Source: Sphingobium sp. MI1205
GTDB taxonomy: Bacteria; Pseudomonadota; Alphaproteobacteria; Sphingomonadales; Sphingomonadaceae
DNA length: 64,000 bases
Assembly: GCF_001563285.1 (NCBI RefSeq)
Contig: NZ_CP005190.1
Coordinates: 1 to 64,000, forward strand
Direction: 5' to 3'
Shown here: piece by piece, positions 17,545 to 28,034 of the stretch
Layout of the letters: every line of letters starts with the position of its first letter
Numbering within the stretch: the first letter of the stretch is position 1
Notes under the pieces: model-generated
Seen by the model: only the letters and a program-made list of their open reading frames with translations
Database searches by the model: none
What the model was told of the DNA's origin: nothing
Translations under genes and position numbers: made by a program

Positions 17545-18185
17545 ACGCACGTGCGTACACACCGCCGCTGGGAAAGGGCAAAACGGCCGACTACGACGTC
17601 GCGATACGGTTGTGGACGCGCGAGATGCGCTGGCGCCGCGCCATGCTGAACGTGCTTGCGGCCCGGCCGCGCGAGACGATCCTCGATGTCGGCTGTGGCA
17701 CCGGAAGCTTTGCCGCCATGCTCAAAGCTTCCGAGCCGGCCGCGCGCGTTATCGGTATCGATCCCGATGAAGAAGCGCTGACCATCGCACGCGCAAAGGC
17801 CGATGCTTCGGCTCTGGATATCGCGTGGGAGCAGGGCTTCGCTAGCGATATTGACGCAAGGGGAGCCGACGCGATCGTTTCGAGCCTGATGTTTCATCAA
17901 GTTCCGATGGCGGAGAAGCGTGCCGCCCTGAGCGCGATGTTCGCGGCGCTTCGGCCCGGCGGGCGGATCGTTATCGCCGATTATGGCCGGCAGAATGGGT
18001 TGATGCGGATACTGTTCCGACTGACCATTCAGCGGCTCGATGGTGTCGCCGATACGCAGCCCAATGCGGATGGGCTCCTGCCCGAACTGGTCAAGGCTGC
18101 GGGCTTCCGCAAAGTGCGCGAAATCGAGCGTGTCCACACCGTTACCGGCACAGTCGGGCTCATCGTCGCCTCCCGGCCCGACTGA
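17541..18185 (+). CDS. Class I SAM-dependent methyltransferase
   Basis: 214-residue methyltransferase with motif I LDVGCGTGSF (about residues 51-60), an acidic end of strand 2 (IGIDPDEEAL) and the post-I motifs. The GTG start at 17541 overlaps the stop of the CDF gene, so translation is coupled. The methyl acceptor is unknown; co-transcription with a metal exporter suggests metal stress or a ubiquinone/menaquinone-like lipid target, but this is inference. A decayed relative lies at 54972-55262 beside the copper ATPase. Confidence 0.78.
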   Translation: MNARAYTPPLGKGKTADYDVAIRLWTREMRWRRAMLNVLAARPRETILDVGCGTGSFAAMLKASEPAARVIGIDPDEEALTIARAKADASALDIAWEQGFASDIDARGADAIVSSLMFHQVPMAEKRAALSAMFAALRPGGRIVIADYGRQNGLMRILFRLTIQRLDGVADTQPNADGLLPELVKAAGFRKVREIERVHTVTGTVGLIVASRPD

Positions 18186-18200
18186 ATCGAGGCGAGGGCG

Positions 18201-18743
18201 ATGGATCTGGCAGGAGAGCAGCGGCAAATCCGAAAGCGGTCCGGGCTGGCGTTTCTCCTTTGCGCGGCGGTTTCGGCCGGAAGCGTCCTGTTGCTGCCAA
18301 AGGTCATGTCCTTCCCAGTGGCGCTCGCCGACCGTCTGGCCTTCGCGATCCAGACCAGCGCCGTCCATTTCCTACTTGTCCTGGTGGCGGTGCGGCTCGT
18401 TTCGAGCGGACGCTATCGTTCGCAGGCTGACATTGGCGGGGCGGCCAGGGGCCCGCCCAGTCCGGCGATCGCCGTCAAGGCCGCGTTCCTGCAGAATACC
18501 CTCGAGCAGTCCTTCCTGGGCGTCGGTGGCCATTTACTCCTCGGCTCGGTCGCGGAGGGGCGATGGTTGGGACTGTTGATTGCCTCGCCGGTGCTTTTCA
18601 CGATTGGCCGGGTGAGTTTCTATCGCCGTTATTCTAGCGGCGCTGGTGCCCGCGCCTTCGGGATGGCGACAACCGCGCTGGCAACGCTCACCTGCTATCT
18701 GACTGCTGCGGCTTTGATCGCCTTTCGACTATTTGGCGGGTGA
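18201..18743 (+). CDS. MAPEG-family membrane protein
   Basis: 180-residue protein with four predicted membrane helices (about 15-34, 45-68, 115-138, 153-178). The loop AFLQNTLEQSFLGVGG and the later RVSFYRRY resemble the MAPEG family (membrane-associated eicosanoid and glutathione metabolism proteins), whose bacterial members are mostly uncharacterised. It follows the methyltransferase by 15 bp and overlaps the convergent FTR1 gene by 15 bp at its 3' end. Function in metal tolerance, if any, is unknown. Confidence 0.6.
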   Translation: MDLAGEQRQIRKRSGLAFLLCAAVSAGSVLLLPKVMSFPVALADRLAFAIQTSAVHFLLVLVAVRLVSSGRYRSQADIGGAARGPPSPAIAVKAAFLQNTLEQSFLGVGGHLLLGSVAEGRWLGLLIASPVLFTIGRVSFYRRYSSGAGARAFGMATTALATLTCYLTAAALIAFRLFGG

Positions 18744-20723
18744 TGTTGCCGACGCGCTGGCGGCCGAACGACGACCGCTGAACCAGAAGCCGGCGGCAAG
18801 AACCACGATGGCGGCGATCTGCGCCAGCACGCTCTCTTTCGTCGGAAAGAGACCCAGGATCTCGATGCGCGGCACGTCCACCAGCGGCCTTACGCCGAGG
18901 ATGCCGGCCTCCTGCAAACCCGCGATGCCCTTGCCGGCGAGCACGACGGCCAGGATCGCGATCAATATCGAGCTCCAGGCAAAGAACTGGGTAATTGGCA
19001 AGCGGGCGCTGTAGCGCAGCATAATCCACGCGATGACGGCAAGAAGACCGGCGGCGGTGGCGGCGCCAGCGAGCATGGCCGCGCCATTTCCTTCGGCCCA
19101 AAGTGCCGCGTAGAAGAGGATTGTCTCGAAGACCTCCCGGTATACGACAACGAAGGAAAGCAGGAACAAGAACCAACCCGAGCGGCGGGAAAGCGCGGCA
19201 GTAACCTTGGCCTTCACGTAGCGCTGCCAAGCTTCGGCGTTGCTCTTGCCATGCATCCAGATGCCGACGCTGAGCAGGATCACCGCAGCGAAGAGCGAGC
19301 CGAAGCCCTCGGTGAGCTCCCGCGAAGCGCCGCTCACGGTTATGAAGTAGGTTGCAGCGAACCAGGTGGCGACACCGGCTGCGAGGGCTACCACCCACCC
19401 ACCGTGCACATAGCCAAGCACGTCCGGGCGATCGGTTTTCTTCAGGAAGGCGATCATCGCGACAACGATCAGGAGTGCCTCGAGCCCCTCGCGCAACAAC
19501 ACGCCGAACGCACCCAAGAAGCTGGACGCCCCACTTGCCCGTTCCGGCGCGAGCGCCGTCTCCGCATCGGCGAAAAGATTGGCGAGGGAACGGTTCGCGG
19601 CTTCCACCTCGGCGGCGGGGCGGCCTTGCCCGATGGCGGCCCGCAGTTCGGCCATTCCCGTCTCGATGCGCGCTAACAGCGCGGCGTCACGTGCGGATAG
19701 CACCGGCTCAACCGGCTCGAAGCCGTCGAGGTAGGCCGAAAGCGCCAACTCGGCCGCAGCTTTGCGATCGCCCGCGCGATAGGCGGTGAGACTTTCGGCG
19801 AGGCGCTCGCGCGTGAGCGCAAGCGAGCCGCCGGCGCGAGCAGTGACGGTGTCGGGATGGCGGCGCAGGAAGGCGGTAAGCGCCACAGCGTCCTTCGGGC
19901 TAAGGTCGCGGGCCAGAGCGGCCGGCGTTGCCCCGACCAAAGCCGCAAGGTTGGGATATTTTGATCGAATATCGGAGCGCTCCCGCCAAAGGCGTTCGCC
20001 CTGAGTTGCGGCAGTCTCCGGATAGGCGAAATGGCCGACATAGAATGCCAAGGCCCAGCGGTCTCCTTCCGGTAGCGCCTCGAAGCTCTGCATGGCGGTG
20101 CCGTCCAGGCCCTGGGTGATGACCTGGTAGAGACCGAACAGGCTGCGCTGGTCGGCACGCTCCTTGTCGGTGAATGCGATAGGTGGCGGATCGAGTTTGG
20201 CCGCATCCGGTCCGCGCCCGTCGCCGTTCATACCATGGCAGCTCGCGCAATTCTCGGCGTAGAGCTTGGCGCCCCGGCTGAGATCGGGGGGAGAGCTCGG
20301 GGCCAGCGGCACCGGATAGGCCGCCAGTAGCGCCGAGGCGAGAAGATGCGATTGCTCGGCGACGACAGCGGGGGCCGCCTTGGCGGCGATCGCGCTTCGC
20401 AGCGCCGCAGATCGCTCGAGAAGGGCTGCCTTGGCCGGCTTTGCTGGTAGCGCCTTTAGTCGGGATTCTACCTGGGATGCGAACTCGGTCATTTCGCCAT
20501 ATTCGGCCGAGCTAATCACTTTGCCGTTCGAGACGGCGCCGGCGTAGTCGACTCCGATATAATCGAGCAGCCGCCAGCTGGTTTGAACGTCCGCATCGCT
20601 CGCCAATGCTCGTCCGGGGAGCGCGAACACGATCAGGATAAGCGCCAATGCGACGAGATGGGCTGTTGAGCGCCGCCCGAGGGCAAAGTCGGCAGAAATG
20701 GCAGCAGGCAAGTATAGGCGCAT
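18729..20723 (-). CDS. Cytochrome c / FTR1-family iron permease fusion
   Basis: 664-residue exported and membrane protein. After a signal peptide (about residues 1-38) comes a periplasmic part with one heme c site CASCH (about 158-162) and the cytochrome-like GMNGDGRGPD. The C-terminal half is an FTR1 permease with the two iron-binding motifs REGLE (about 409) and REVFE (about 526-530) in membrane helices. FTR1 takes up Fe(III) after oxidation of Fe(II). Start at 20723 (MRLYLP) places the gene directly downstream of the MerR-type promoter at 20751-20782; the frame extends upstream through the operator. Confidence 0.82.
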   Translation of the reverse strand: MRLYLPAAISADFALGRRSTAHLVALALILIVFALPGRALASDADVQTSWRLLDYIGVDYAGAVSNGKVISSAEYGEMTEFASQVESRLKALPAKPAKAALLERSAALRSAIAAKAAPAVVAEQSHLLASALLAAYPVPLAPSSPPDLSRGAKLYAENCASCHGMNGDGRGPDAAKLDPPPIAFTDKERADQRSLFGLYQVITQGLDGTAMQSFEALPEGDRWALAFYVGHFAYPETAATQGERLWRERSDIRSKYPNLAALVGATPAALARDLSPKDAVALTAFLRRHPDTVTARAGGSLALTRERLAESLTAYRAGDRKAAAELALSAYLDGFEPVEPVLSARDAALLARIETGMAELRAAIGQGRPAAEVEAANRSLANLFADAETALAPERASGASSFLGAFGVLLREGLEALLIVVAMIAFLKKTDRPDVLGYVHGGWVVALAAGVATWFAATYFITVSGASRELTEGFGSLFAAVILLSVGIWMHGKSNAEAWQRYVKAKVTAALSRRSGWFLFLLSFVVVYREVFETILFYAALWAEGNGAAMLAGAATAAGLLAVIAWIMLRYSARLPITQFFAWSSILIAILAVVLAGKGIAGLQEAGILGVRPLVDVPRIEILGLFPTKESVLAQIAAIVVLAAGFWFSGRRSAASASATSPAK

Positions 20724-20750
20724 TTGCGAGTCTCTGATAAGAATTGTTCG

Positions 20751-20782
20751 CAACTTGCACCCTGTAGCAACTAGAGGGTCAA
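20751..20782 (-). promoter_or_regulatory. Third CadR-type MerR promoter, upstream of FTR1 gene
   Basis: The dyad ACCCTGTAG-CAA-CTAGAGGGT (20759-20779) differs from the operator at 16852-16872 at one central base only. On the minus strand the -35 is TTGACC (20782-20777) and the -10 is CAAGTT (19-bp spacer) or AAGTTG (20-bp). It places an iron permease under the divalent-metal regulator at 16448. Confidence 0.8.
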
Positions 20783-20894
20783 GCGGCATTGCGCCCGGTC
20801 GCCCAAGCCGGTGCAACGCGATCGACTTGGGCAAGGATCATGAGGCGGGGGCGGAATGACATTGCGCTCCGCCACCCGGAAGACGGAACGGTCC

Positions 20895-21287
20895 TTATTT
20901 CTTGCTGATCGCCGTGATCTCGCCGGCATTGCCGTCGAGCTTCAGCTGGAAATTCACTTCATCGCCCACCTTCACGCTGTCGATCAGGGCCGGGGCCGCC
21001 TTGAACGCCATCGTCATCGCCGGCCAGTTCGCCTCGGCGATCGGACCATGGTTGAGCGTGATCGTTCCGGCGCTCTTGTCGATGGCCGTCACCTTGCCGG
21101 TGCCCTTCGCCATCTTGGCTGTAGCCGACATCTCCATTTTACCCATGTCGCTTGCCGTCGCATTGGTTTCCGCAACCGCAGGCGACGCCGTGTTCGTGGC
21201 CGCTGTCTCGTTGGACTCGGTCTCTGAGCCGCAGGCGGCGAGCGCGATAGTGAGGCCGAGAACGGTCAGTGCGTGCATTTTCATCAT
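20895..21287 (-). CDS. cusF: CusF-like periplasmic copper-binding lipoprotein
   Basis: 130-residue lipoprotein: lipobox LAAC near residue 19, a Thr/Ala-rich linker, then a CusF-type beta-barrel (about residues 60-130). The Trp and Met ligands that bind Cu(I)/Ag(I) are in EANWPAMTMAFK. CusF hands metal to the CusB adaptor. The SD AAAGGAG fits the second ATG (21284) better than the first. It lies 19 bp downstream of cusA as last gene of the cus operon. A homologous domain is fused to the end of CusB. Confidence 0.87.
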   Translation of the reverse strand: MMKMHALTVLGLTIALAACGSETESNETAATNTASPAVAETNATASDMGKMEMSATAKMAKGTGKVTAIDKSAGTITLNHGPIAEANWPAMTMAFKAAPALIDSVKVGDEVNFQLKLDGNAGEITAISKK

Positions 21288-21306
21288 AGTCTCCTTTCGT
21301 GGTGCT

Positions 21307-24300
21307 TCATGGTTTGGTGTGAAGGGACCGTCGCCTCAGAAGCAGATAGGCGGCGGGGATGACGAACATGGAGAGGAGCGGCGCGGTCAGCATCCCGCCG
21401 ACCATGGGCGCGGCGATACGGCTCATCACCTCCGAGCCGGCGCCCGATCCGACGAGGATCGGGAGGAGGCCAGCGATGATGACGGCGACCGTCATCGCCT
21501 TGGGGCGGACCCTCAGCAGCGCGCCCTCGCGCACCGCCACTGCAATATCCTCCTGCGATGGCGCTTCGCCGCGCGCTTGAAGGGCGTCCTTGAGGTAGAT
21601 CAGCATCACCACGCCGAACTCGGCGGCGACGCCGGCGAGCGCGATGAAGCCAACGCCCGTCGCGACGGACTGGTGGTAGCCGAGCAGGTAGAGGATCCAG
21701 AAGCCGCCGGTGAGCGCAAAGGGCAGGGTGCCCATGATAAGCGCGGCTTCGTCGAGGCGTCTGAAGATCAGGTAGAGCAGGAGGAAGATGATCGCGAGCG
21801 TGGCCGGCACGACGATCTTCAGCCGGTCGAGCGCGCGCGCTAGGTACTCGAACTGCCCGGAATAGGCGAGGCTGACCCCGGGCGAGAGCTTGACCTGGCG
21901 TGTCACCGCTGTTTGCAGATCGTCAACCACTGAGGTGAGATCGCGTCCGCGAACATCGATATAGACCCAGGTCGATGGCCGCCCGTTCTCGGTCTTTAGC
22001 ATCGGCGGTCCATCGCTGATCGCGATCTGTGCGACGCTGCCTAGCGTGATCTGCTGGCCCGATGGCGTGAGCACGGGAAGGGCGCGTAGCGCGTCCGGAC
22101 TGTCGCGAAGTTCGCGCGGGTAGCGGACGTTGATCGGATAGCGCGCCAGTCCCTCGACCGTCTGGCCGACATTCTCCCCCCCGATCGCACCGGAGACGAT
22201 TGCCTGGACATCGGCGATGTTTAGACCGTAGCGCGCGGCGGTCGTCCGATCGATTTGGACATCGACATAGCGCCCGCCGGTTAGCCGTTCGGCGAGCGCG
22301 GAGCTGACGCCGGGCACGCCTTTCGCGACCCGTTCCACCTCGCGCGCGACATGGTCGATGGCGGCGAGGTCCGAACCGGACACCTTGACCCCGATCGGGC
22401 TCTTGATGCCGGTCGCCAGCATGTCGATCCGGTTGCGGATGGGCGGCACCCAGATGTTGGCGAGGCCGGGCACCTTTACGGCGCGGTCGAGCTCCTCCAC
22501 CAGCTTGTCGGGGGTCATGCCCGGCCGCCATTGATCGCGTGAGCGGAAGCGGATCGTCGTCTCGAACATTTCGAGCGGGGCGGGATCGGTCGCGCTCTCC
22601 GCGCGCCCCGCCTTGCCGAACACGCTCTGCACCTCAGGCACCGACTTGATCATGCGATCGGTCTGCTGGAGGAGCTCCGAGGCTTTCGCGGCCGACAGGC
22701 CGGGCAGGGCGGAGGGCATATAGAGGAGATCACCTTCGTTCATGGCGGGCAGGAACTCGCCGCCGAGCCGCGACACGGGCCAGGCGGTCGTCAGGAATAC
22801 GAGGCCGGCAAGGACTAGCGTCGCCTTGGGCCGCTTCAGCACCCAGTCGATGGCGGGGCGGTAGGCTCTTGTCAGTGCGCGATTGACCGGATTGGCCTGC
22901 TCGGAGGGAATCTTGCCCCGGATGAGCCAGCCCATCAGCACCGGCACGAGCGTCACGGACAGGATCGCCGCCGCCGCCATGGTGTAGGTCTTGGTGAAAG
23001 CCAGCGGCGCGAAAAGACGCCCCTCCTGCGCCTCAAGCGTGAAGACCGGGACGAAAGAGAGCGTAATGATGAGGAGCGAGAAGAAGAGCGCGGGACCCAC
23101 CTCGCGCGCTGCGTCGGTGATGACGGTCCAGCGCGCCGCCCCAGCCAGCTCTTCGCCCGGATGATCATGCTCCCACTGCTCGATCCGTTTGTGGGCATTC
23201 TCTATCATCACGATCGCGGCATCGACCATGGCGCCGATCGCGATCGCAATGCCGCCCAGTGACATGATGTTGGCGTTGACGCCCTGGAAGTGCATCACGA
23301 TGAAGGCCGCCAGGACGCCGAGCGGCAGCGTGACGATGGCGACTAGGGCCGAGCGCACATGCCAGAGGAACAGGGCGCAGACGATCGCCACGACGACAAA
23401 CTCTTCGGCGAGCTTGTGCGTGAGGTTCTCGATCGATGCGTCGATGAGCTGCGAACGATCATAGGTGGGTACGATCGCGACCCCGCGGGGCAAACTCTTC
23501 TTGAGAATCTCGAGCTTGTCGCGCACCGCCTGGATGGTCGCGCGGGCATCCGATCCCGAGCGCAGAATGACGACGCCGCCAGCCACTTCGCCGTCGCCGT
23601 CGAGTTCGGCGATGCCGCGGCGCATTTCGGGGCCAAGCTGGATGGTCGCGACGTCGCCGAGCGTGACCGGCACGCCGCCTGCCGCGGTGCGCAGCGGTAT
23701 GGCGCGGAAGTCGTCGAGCGACTGCAGATAGCCCGAAGCGCGCACCATATATTCGGCCTCGCCGAGTTCGAGGACCGAGCCGCCGGTTTCCTGGTTGGCC
23801 TGCCCGATCGCGGCGACGGCCTGCGCGTGCGTGATGCCGTATCCGGCGAGCTTCACCGGATCGAGCACGACCTGATACTGCTTGACCATGCCGCCGATGC
23901 TGGCAACTTCGGCCACTCCCGGCAGGCTCTTGAGCTCATAGCGCAGGAACCAGTCCTGCAATGATCGGAGCTGGGCGAGGTCGTGTCCGCCGGTGCGATC
24001 GACCAGCGCATATTGATAGACCCAGCCCACGCCGGTCGCGTCGGGACCGATCGCGCTTCTCGCCGTCTCCGGCAATCGCCCTTGCACCTGGTTGAGATAT
24101 TCAAGGACGCGCGAGCGCGCCCAATAAAGGTCGGTGCCGTCCTCGAAGATGACATAGACGAAGCTGTCCCCGAAAAAGGAATAGCCGCGCACGGTTTTCG
24201 CGCCGGGCACCGAGAGCATCGTCGTTGCGAGCGGATAGGTGATCTGGTTTTCGACAATCTGCGGGGCCTGGCCCGGATAGCTCGTGCGGATGATCACCTG

Positions 24301-24435
24301 CGTGTCGCTGAGGTCGGGCAGGGCGTCGATCGGCGTGCTGCGCAAGGCAAGCAGTCCGCCGACGACGAGCGCGAGCGCTCCGAGCACCACGAAGAGTCGG
24401 TTGTTGGCCGACCAATCAATGAGACGACCGATCAT
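21307..24435 (-). CDS. cusA: CusA-type Cu/Ag RND efflux pump
   Basis: 1042-residue inner-membrane RND pump. The TM4 signature [19 protein letters not shown] is that of the HME4 (Cu/Ag) group, in contrast to the HME1 pump at 8441. N-terminus [19 protein letters not shown] and the methionine-containing periplasmic loops fit CusA, which takes Cu(I)/Ag(I) from CusF and CusB. It overlaps cusB by 4 bp and has full length with no visible lesion. Confidence 0.9.
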   Translation of the reverse strand: MIGRLIDWSANNRLFVVLGALALVVGGLLALRSTPIDALPDLSDTQVIIRTSYPGQAPQIVENQITYPLATTMLSVPGAKTVRGYSFFGDSFVYVIFEDGTDLYWARSRVLEYLNQVQGRLPETARSAIGPDATGVGWVYQYALVDRTGGHDLAQLRSLQDWFLRYELKSLPGVAEVASIGGMVKQYQVVLDPVKLAGYGITHAQAVAAIGQANQETGGSVLELGEAEYMVRASGYLQSLDDFRAIPLRTAAGGVPVTLGDVATIQLGPEMRRGIAELDGDGEVAGGVVILRSGSDARATIQAVRDKLEILKKSLPRGVAIVPTYDRSQLIDASIENLTHKLAEEFVVVAIVCALFLWHVRSALVAIVTLPLGVLAAFIVMHFQGVNANIMSLGGIAIAIGAMVDAAIVMIENAHKRIEQWEHDHPGEELAGAARWTVITDAAREVGPALFFSLLIITLSFVPVFTLEAQEGRLFAPLAFTKTYTMAAAAILSVTLVPVLMGWLIRGKIPSEQANPVNRALTRAYRPAIDWVLKRPKATLVLAGLVFLTTAWPVSRLGGEFLPAMNEGDLLYMPSALPGLSAAKASELLQQTDRMIKSVPEVQSVFGKAGRAESATDPAPLEMFETTIRFRSRDQWRPGMTPDKLVEELDRAVKVPGLANIWVPPIRNRIDMLATGIKSPIGVKVSGSDLAAIDHVAREVERVAKGVPGVSSALAERLTGGRYVDVQIDRTTAARYGLNIADVQAIVSGAIGGENVGQTVEGLARYPINVRYPRELRDSPDALRALPVLTPSGQQITLGSVAQIAISDGPPMLKTENGRPSTWVYIDVRGRDLTSVVDDLQTAVTRQVKLSPGVSLAYSGQFEYLARALDRLKIVVPATLAIIFLLLYLIFRRLDEAALIMGTLPFALTGGFWILYLLGYHQSVATGVGFIALAGVAAEFGVVMLIYLKDALQARGEAPSQEDIAVAVREGALLRVRPKAMTVAVIIAGLLPILVGSGAGSEVMSRIAAPMVGGMLTAPLLSMFVIPAAYLLLRRRSLHTKP

Positions 24436-25916
24436 TGCGCCGTCTCGCGGCTCAGCGAGCGAACAACTGGACCTTCCGCCGCCTGGTCGAAGCCGAAGAG
24501 AACGCGGTCACCCTTCTTGAGTCCGCGGGCGAGGGCAGGGGTGCCGAGCTTGAACGTCATCGTCATGGCCGGCCATTTGAGGGCGGGGATGGGCGCGTGG
24601 CTGAGGGTGATCCGGTCGCCTGCGATGCTCTCGATCCGGCCGTTGGTGCGATAGGCGCCGTTCGCAGGCGCGGCTGCGCGCGGAGCCGGAACCGGCCCGC
24701 CGATCGGACGCGCCTCGATACCCGAGAGACTGGCCTCGGAGTCGAGCAGGAACTGGCCGGAGGCGACGACCTTCTCGCCCACGGCGAGGCCGGCGAGGAT
24801 TTCGGTCTGGCCTCCTGCTTCTGCACCGGTCTGCACCTCGGCAGGGCGGTAGCGCCCTTGCGGCAGCGCCAGCATGACGAGCGCGCGCTTGCCGGTGCGG
24901 ATGATGGCTTCCGAGGGCACGAGCAGCGCCGAGCGGGCAGCGCGGCCGAGATCGACCGAGGCGAACATGCCGGGGCGCAGGCGCCCGGCTCGATTGGGAA
25001 GTTCGATCCGCACGGTGAGCGTCCGGCTTTCGGCGGCGACGCTTGGGAGAATCGCGGCAATCCGGCCCATGAAGCGTTCGCCGGGATAGGCGGCGAGGGT
25101 CGCGGTCGCGCTCTGCCCCGGCCGGAGCCTCCCGGCCATCGCCTCCGGCACTGCGGCATTCAGCCACACCGTACCCAGCCCGTTCACCTCTGCGAGTGTC
25201 TGGCCGCTCGCGACCGTCATCCCGGCCCGGACGCCGAGCGTCTTGATGGTGCCGCCGGTTGGCGCCGAGATCGTCACCACATTATGCGGTCGCCCGCTCC
25301 GTTCGACTGCTGCGACCGTACCCGCAGGCATGCCGAGCAGCAGGAGGCGCTGACGGGCCGCGTGAGCGAGGCCTGCATCGCCGATCCTTCGCACGGCCAG
25401 ATATTCCGCCTGCGCGCCCGCCCATTCCGGCACCAGGATATCGGCGAGCGGTGCGCCTGCCCCGATCACATCGCCGGGCGCGCGCGCGTAGACCCGTTGG
25501 ACGAAGCCACCGGTTCGCGCCTGGACGATGGCGACGTCGCGCTCGTTGAACTCGATCGTACCGGTCGCCGTGAGGCTCGATCCCAGTGTCCCGGTCCGCG
25601 CTTCCGCGATGCGCAGGCCAAGCGATTGGGTGCGCGCCGGATCGATCGCCACGCCGGTCTCGCCACTCGCTGCCTCGTCGGCATATTTGGGTACAAGCTC
25701 CATATCCATGAACGGCGACTTGCCCGGCTTGTCGAAATGCTGGCTCGGGACCATCGGGTCGTACCAGTAGAGGATCTTGCGCCCGCCCTGCGCCGTTGCG
25801 GCCGGTGGATCTTCATGGCGCCAAGTCGCCAGGCCATAGCCGAGGGCTCCCGCCGCCAGTGCGAGCGCCGCGGCCGCCGTGCCAAGCTGCGCGCGCGAGG
25901 TCATGTCGAATTTCAT
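24432..25916 (-). CDS. cusB: CusB-type adaptor with C-terminal CusF-like domain
   Basis: 494-residue adaptor of the Cus pump. An N-terminal membrane anchor (about 10-28) is followed by a heavy-metal-binding segment ([20 protein letters not shown] with MDMELVP), the helical hairpin and beta domains. The last 65 or so residues form a second copper-binding barrel of CusF type ([14 protein letters not shown]), so shuttle and adaptor are joined in one chain. It overlaps cusC and cusA by 4 bp each. Confidence 0.9.
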   Translation of the reverse strand: MKFDMTSRAQLGTAAAALALAAGALGYGLATWRHEDPPAATAQGGRKILYWYDPMVPSQHFDKPGKSPFMDMELVPKYADEAASGETGVAIDPARTQSLGLRIAEARTGTLGSSLTATGTIEFNERDVAIVQARTGGFVQRVYARAPGDVIGAGAPLADILVPEWAGAQAEYLAVRRIGDAGLAHAARQRLLLLGMPAGTVAAVERSGRPHNVVTISAPTGGTIKTLGVRAGMTVASGQTLAEVNGLGTVWLNAAVPEAMAGRLRPGQSATATLAAYPGERFMGRIAAILPSVAAESRTLTVRIELPNRAGRLRPGMFASVDLGRAARSALLVPSEAIIRTGKRALVMLALPQGRYRPAEVQTGAEAGGQTEILAGLAVGEKVVASGQFLLDSEASLSGIEARPIGGPVPAPRAAAPANGAYRTNGRIESIAGDRITLSHAPIPALKWPAMTMTFKLGTPALARGLKKGDRVLFGFDQAAEGPVVRSLSRETAQ

Positions 25917-27148
25917 TCGCTGTTCCCCCCAAAGGTGAGGACGAGCCGCACGGCATCGCGCGCGAATTCGGCCTCCCTGTCGAGCAATTGCAGCTCGCTG
26001 TCGGCGAGCATGGTCTGGGCCTCGATCACGTCGAGCAGCCCGGCGCGTCCGGCGGCATAGCTCGCGGTCTCGAGGTTCGCGCGGCTACGCGCGAGCGGCA
26101 GCAGCGTGTCGCGGGCGCGCATCCACTGCTCATGGTGCATGGCATGGTCGGCAAGGCCGGCTTCGAGATCGGCGAGAAGGGACCGGCGCATGTCTTCCTG
26201 CTCGGCAAGCGCCGCAGCGGCGGTCGCCGCGCTGGCGGCGATCATCGGGTCCTGCCGCCGTTTGGCAAAAAGCGGCAGGCTGACAGTGACGCCGGCCGAA
26301 ACCATGTCACCATAGCGATCCGCCCGGCGCTGATAGGCGACGTCGAAGCCCCAGTCGGGGCGCTTGTCGGCCCGGGCGATCCCGACGTCCGCCTCGGCCT
26401 GGGCGACCCGGGCACCGGCGGCGCCGAGATCGGGGTGGGTGGTTATGGCGGCGCGCAGGGCTGCGGCGTCGATAGTAAGCGCAGGGATATTACCGACCAC
26501 CTCAGGCGCGGGCTCGCCGGTCCAGCGCGAGAGGATCGCGCGTTGGCGCGCCACTGCGGCGGCGAGCTCGCTCCGGCGGTCTTCCAGCACCGCGAGTGCT
26601 TGCCGCACCTGCAGCGTCTGTGCGGGGCGCGCGGTGCCGGAGGCGACGCCGCTCTTTGCCGCGGAGGGAAGGGGGGCGAGCTTGGAAAGTATGCCGTCGA
26701 GAGCGGCAAGACGCCGTTCCGCATAGGCGAGATCGATCCATGCCAGCGCGGTTGCGACCTCGACGCGGCGGCGTTCGGACAAAAGTGTCGCCTCGGCAGC
26801 TTCGACATCGGTTCGCGCCCGGCTCGTCCGAGCATGGCGCTTGGCGGCGTTGGGAACATCCTGAGAGATACCCACTCGCGCCATCGTCATGCTGTCTTCG
26901 ACGAAGCTCCCAGCTGGCGGGCCCGATACGGGGAAATTGTCGATACCGAGCCCGAGCTTGGGATCGGGGAGCTGCCCTGCCGCCGGCAGTGCGGAGCGGC
27001 GCGCATCGACCTCCAACCCCTTGGCACGGAGCGACGGAGCTTGCGCCTCCGCTCGCGCAAGCGCCTCCTCGAAGCGGAGCGGCCCGGCGAGGGCTGGAGT
27101 CGGTAGCGCCAATAGCGGCACGGCGAGGAAAAGGGTGCGCATGAACAT
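25913..27148 (-). CDS. cusC: CusC-type outer-membrane factor
   Basis: 411-residue TolC-like outer-membrane channel of the Cus pump. It has a signal peptide (residues 1-21, ending ALA) and two OEP repeats with long coiled-coil helices; the motif YAAGRAGLLDVIEAQTMLADSE lies near the C-terminus. It overlaps cusB by 4 bp. The upstream gap to the small gene at 27277 is 128 bp and shows no clear promoter, so it may be read from further upstream. Confidence 0.87.
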   Translation of the reverse strand: MFMRTLFLAVPLLALPTPALAGPLRFEEALARAEAQAPSLRAKGLEVDARRSALPAAGQLPDPKLGLGIDNFPVSGPPAGSFVEDSMTMARVGISQDVPNAAKRHARTSRARTDVEAAEATLLSERRRVEVATALAWIDLAYAERRLAALDGILSKLAPLPSAAKSGVASGTARPAQTLQVRQALAVLEDRRSELAAAVARQRAILSRWTGEPAPEVVGNIPALTIDAAALRAAITTHPDLGAAGARVAQAEADVGIARADKRPDWGFDVAYQRRADRYGDMVSAGVTVSLPLFAKRRQDPMIAASAATAAAALAEQEDMRRSLLADLEAGLADHAMHHEQWMRARDTLLPLARSRANLETASYAAGRAGLLDVIEAQTMLADSELQLLDREAEFARDAVRLVLTFGGNSE

Positions 27149-27276
27149 CTCCCGTTCGGGGGTTCCCGGCGCGGATCACAAGGCTGCCAACACGGCGCCG
27201 ACGCGGGGGCTTGATGTCCCGCGCCGGCGCCGCGCGCCTGGCTCTGCTTTTCTGATCTGACGGCCGGGACCCGAGC

Positions 27277-27549
27277 TTAGCCGGCTGTAGGCTTGTCGCG
27301 GCCGTGATGCATCATGCCCATGCATTCATCCGCGCTCATCTTCATCATGTCGCAGTCGCAGTTCGCCATCTGGGCATGATCCGCGACCCAGACGCGCTGC
27401 CGGACCGGGCCGGTCGCACGCGGGCCGTATTGCGGCACCGATCGCCATTCATAATGGCCTTGGGTCGAGCTATGCGAGGCATCCGCCCAAGCAGGGGCGG
27501 CGACGCTCAGGGCGGCCGCCATAGCAGCCAGAATCATCTTCTTGTTCAT
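27277..27549 (-). CDS. Small secreted Met/His/Cys-containing protein
   Basis: 90-residue exported protein with a signal peptide (residues 1-23, ending AWA). The mature part is 67 residues and ends in a metal-ligand-rich segment, CDCDMMKMSADECMGMMHH. ATG at 27549 was taken; the GTG directly before it is also possible. It lies between the cus operon and another small Met/Cys-rich protein gene on the same strand. No family recognised; periplasmic Cu(I) binding is inferred from composition and context. Confidence 0.6.
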   Translation of the reverse strand: MNKKMILAAMAAALSVAAPAWADASHSSTQGHYEWRSVPQYGPRATGPVRQRVWVADHAQMANCDCDMMKMSADECMGMMHHGRDKPTAG

Positions 27550-27621
27550 CACGAATATCCTTGTCTGAATTGAAAGAGGTCACGGCGCCGCGCGGGAAAG
27601 CGCGCGTAAGCAATGGTTCAA

Positions 27622-28002
27622 TCAGCCAAGGTTCGTGGGAGGATCCGGATCAGGACCGAAGGACTTCCCGGCCAGGACGGCGTTGGTCGGCCAGAAGCCG
27701 AGGGCGCCATGAATACGCGGCGTGGCAATATCGCCCGCAAGATCAGCGGCGGCCAATGGAACAACGCACCCCATGGCGGCAATGCAGTCGAGTGTAAGGC
27801 CCTTGCACGGCTTTTTCTCGGGCGCGGGCTGCTGCTTGGCCATCATGGCCATGCAGTCCGAATCCATCGCCATCGCCTTGGGCGCGCTCATCGCCATCGG
27901 AACGCTTCGCGCAGCCGCCATCTGGCCTCCGAAGAGACCCAACAGTGCTCCGACAAGGAGCAGCGAGGCGAAAAAGCGTTTCACGAAGATTGTTTCTAGC
28001 AA
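27622..28002 (-). CDS. Small secreted Cys/Met-containing protein
   Basis: About 126 residues with a clear hydrophobic signal (FFASLLLVGALLGLFGG) and a mature part containing MAMDSDCMAMMAK, KPCKGLTLDCIAAMGCVVP. The start codon is uncertain: TTG at 28002 or GTG at 27984 (VKRFF). It sits 32 bp downstream of the DUF411 gene and 72 bp upstream of the next small gene, in line with a long minus-strand copper operon. No function is known to me; metal binding is inferred from four Cys and the Met clusters. Confidence 0.55.
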   Translation of the reverse strand: MLETIFVKRFFASLLLVGALLGLFGGQMAAARSVPMAMSAPKAMAMDSDCMAMMAKQQPAPEKKPCKGLTLDCIAAMGCVVPLAAADLAGDIATPRIHGALGFWPTNAVLAGKSFGPDPDPPTNLG

Positions 28003-28034
28003 AAGCCCCTTAGGGAACCAAATGAAGATTAGCG

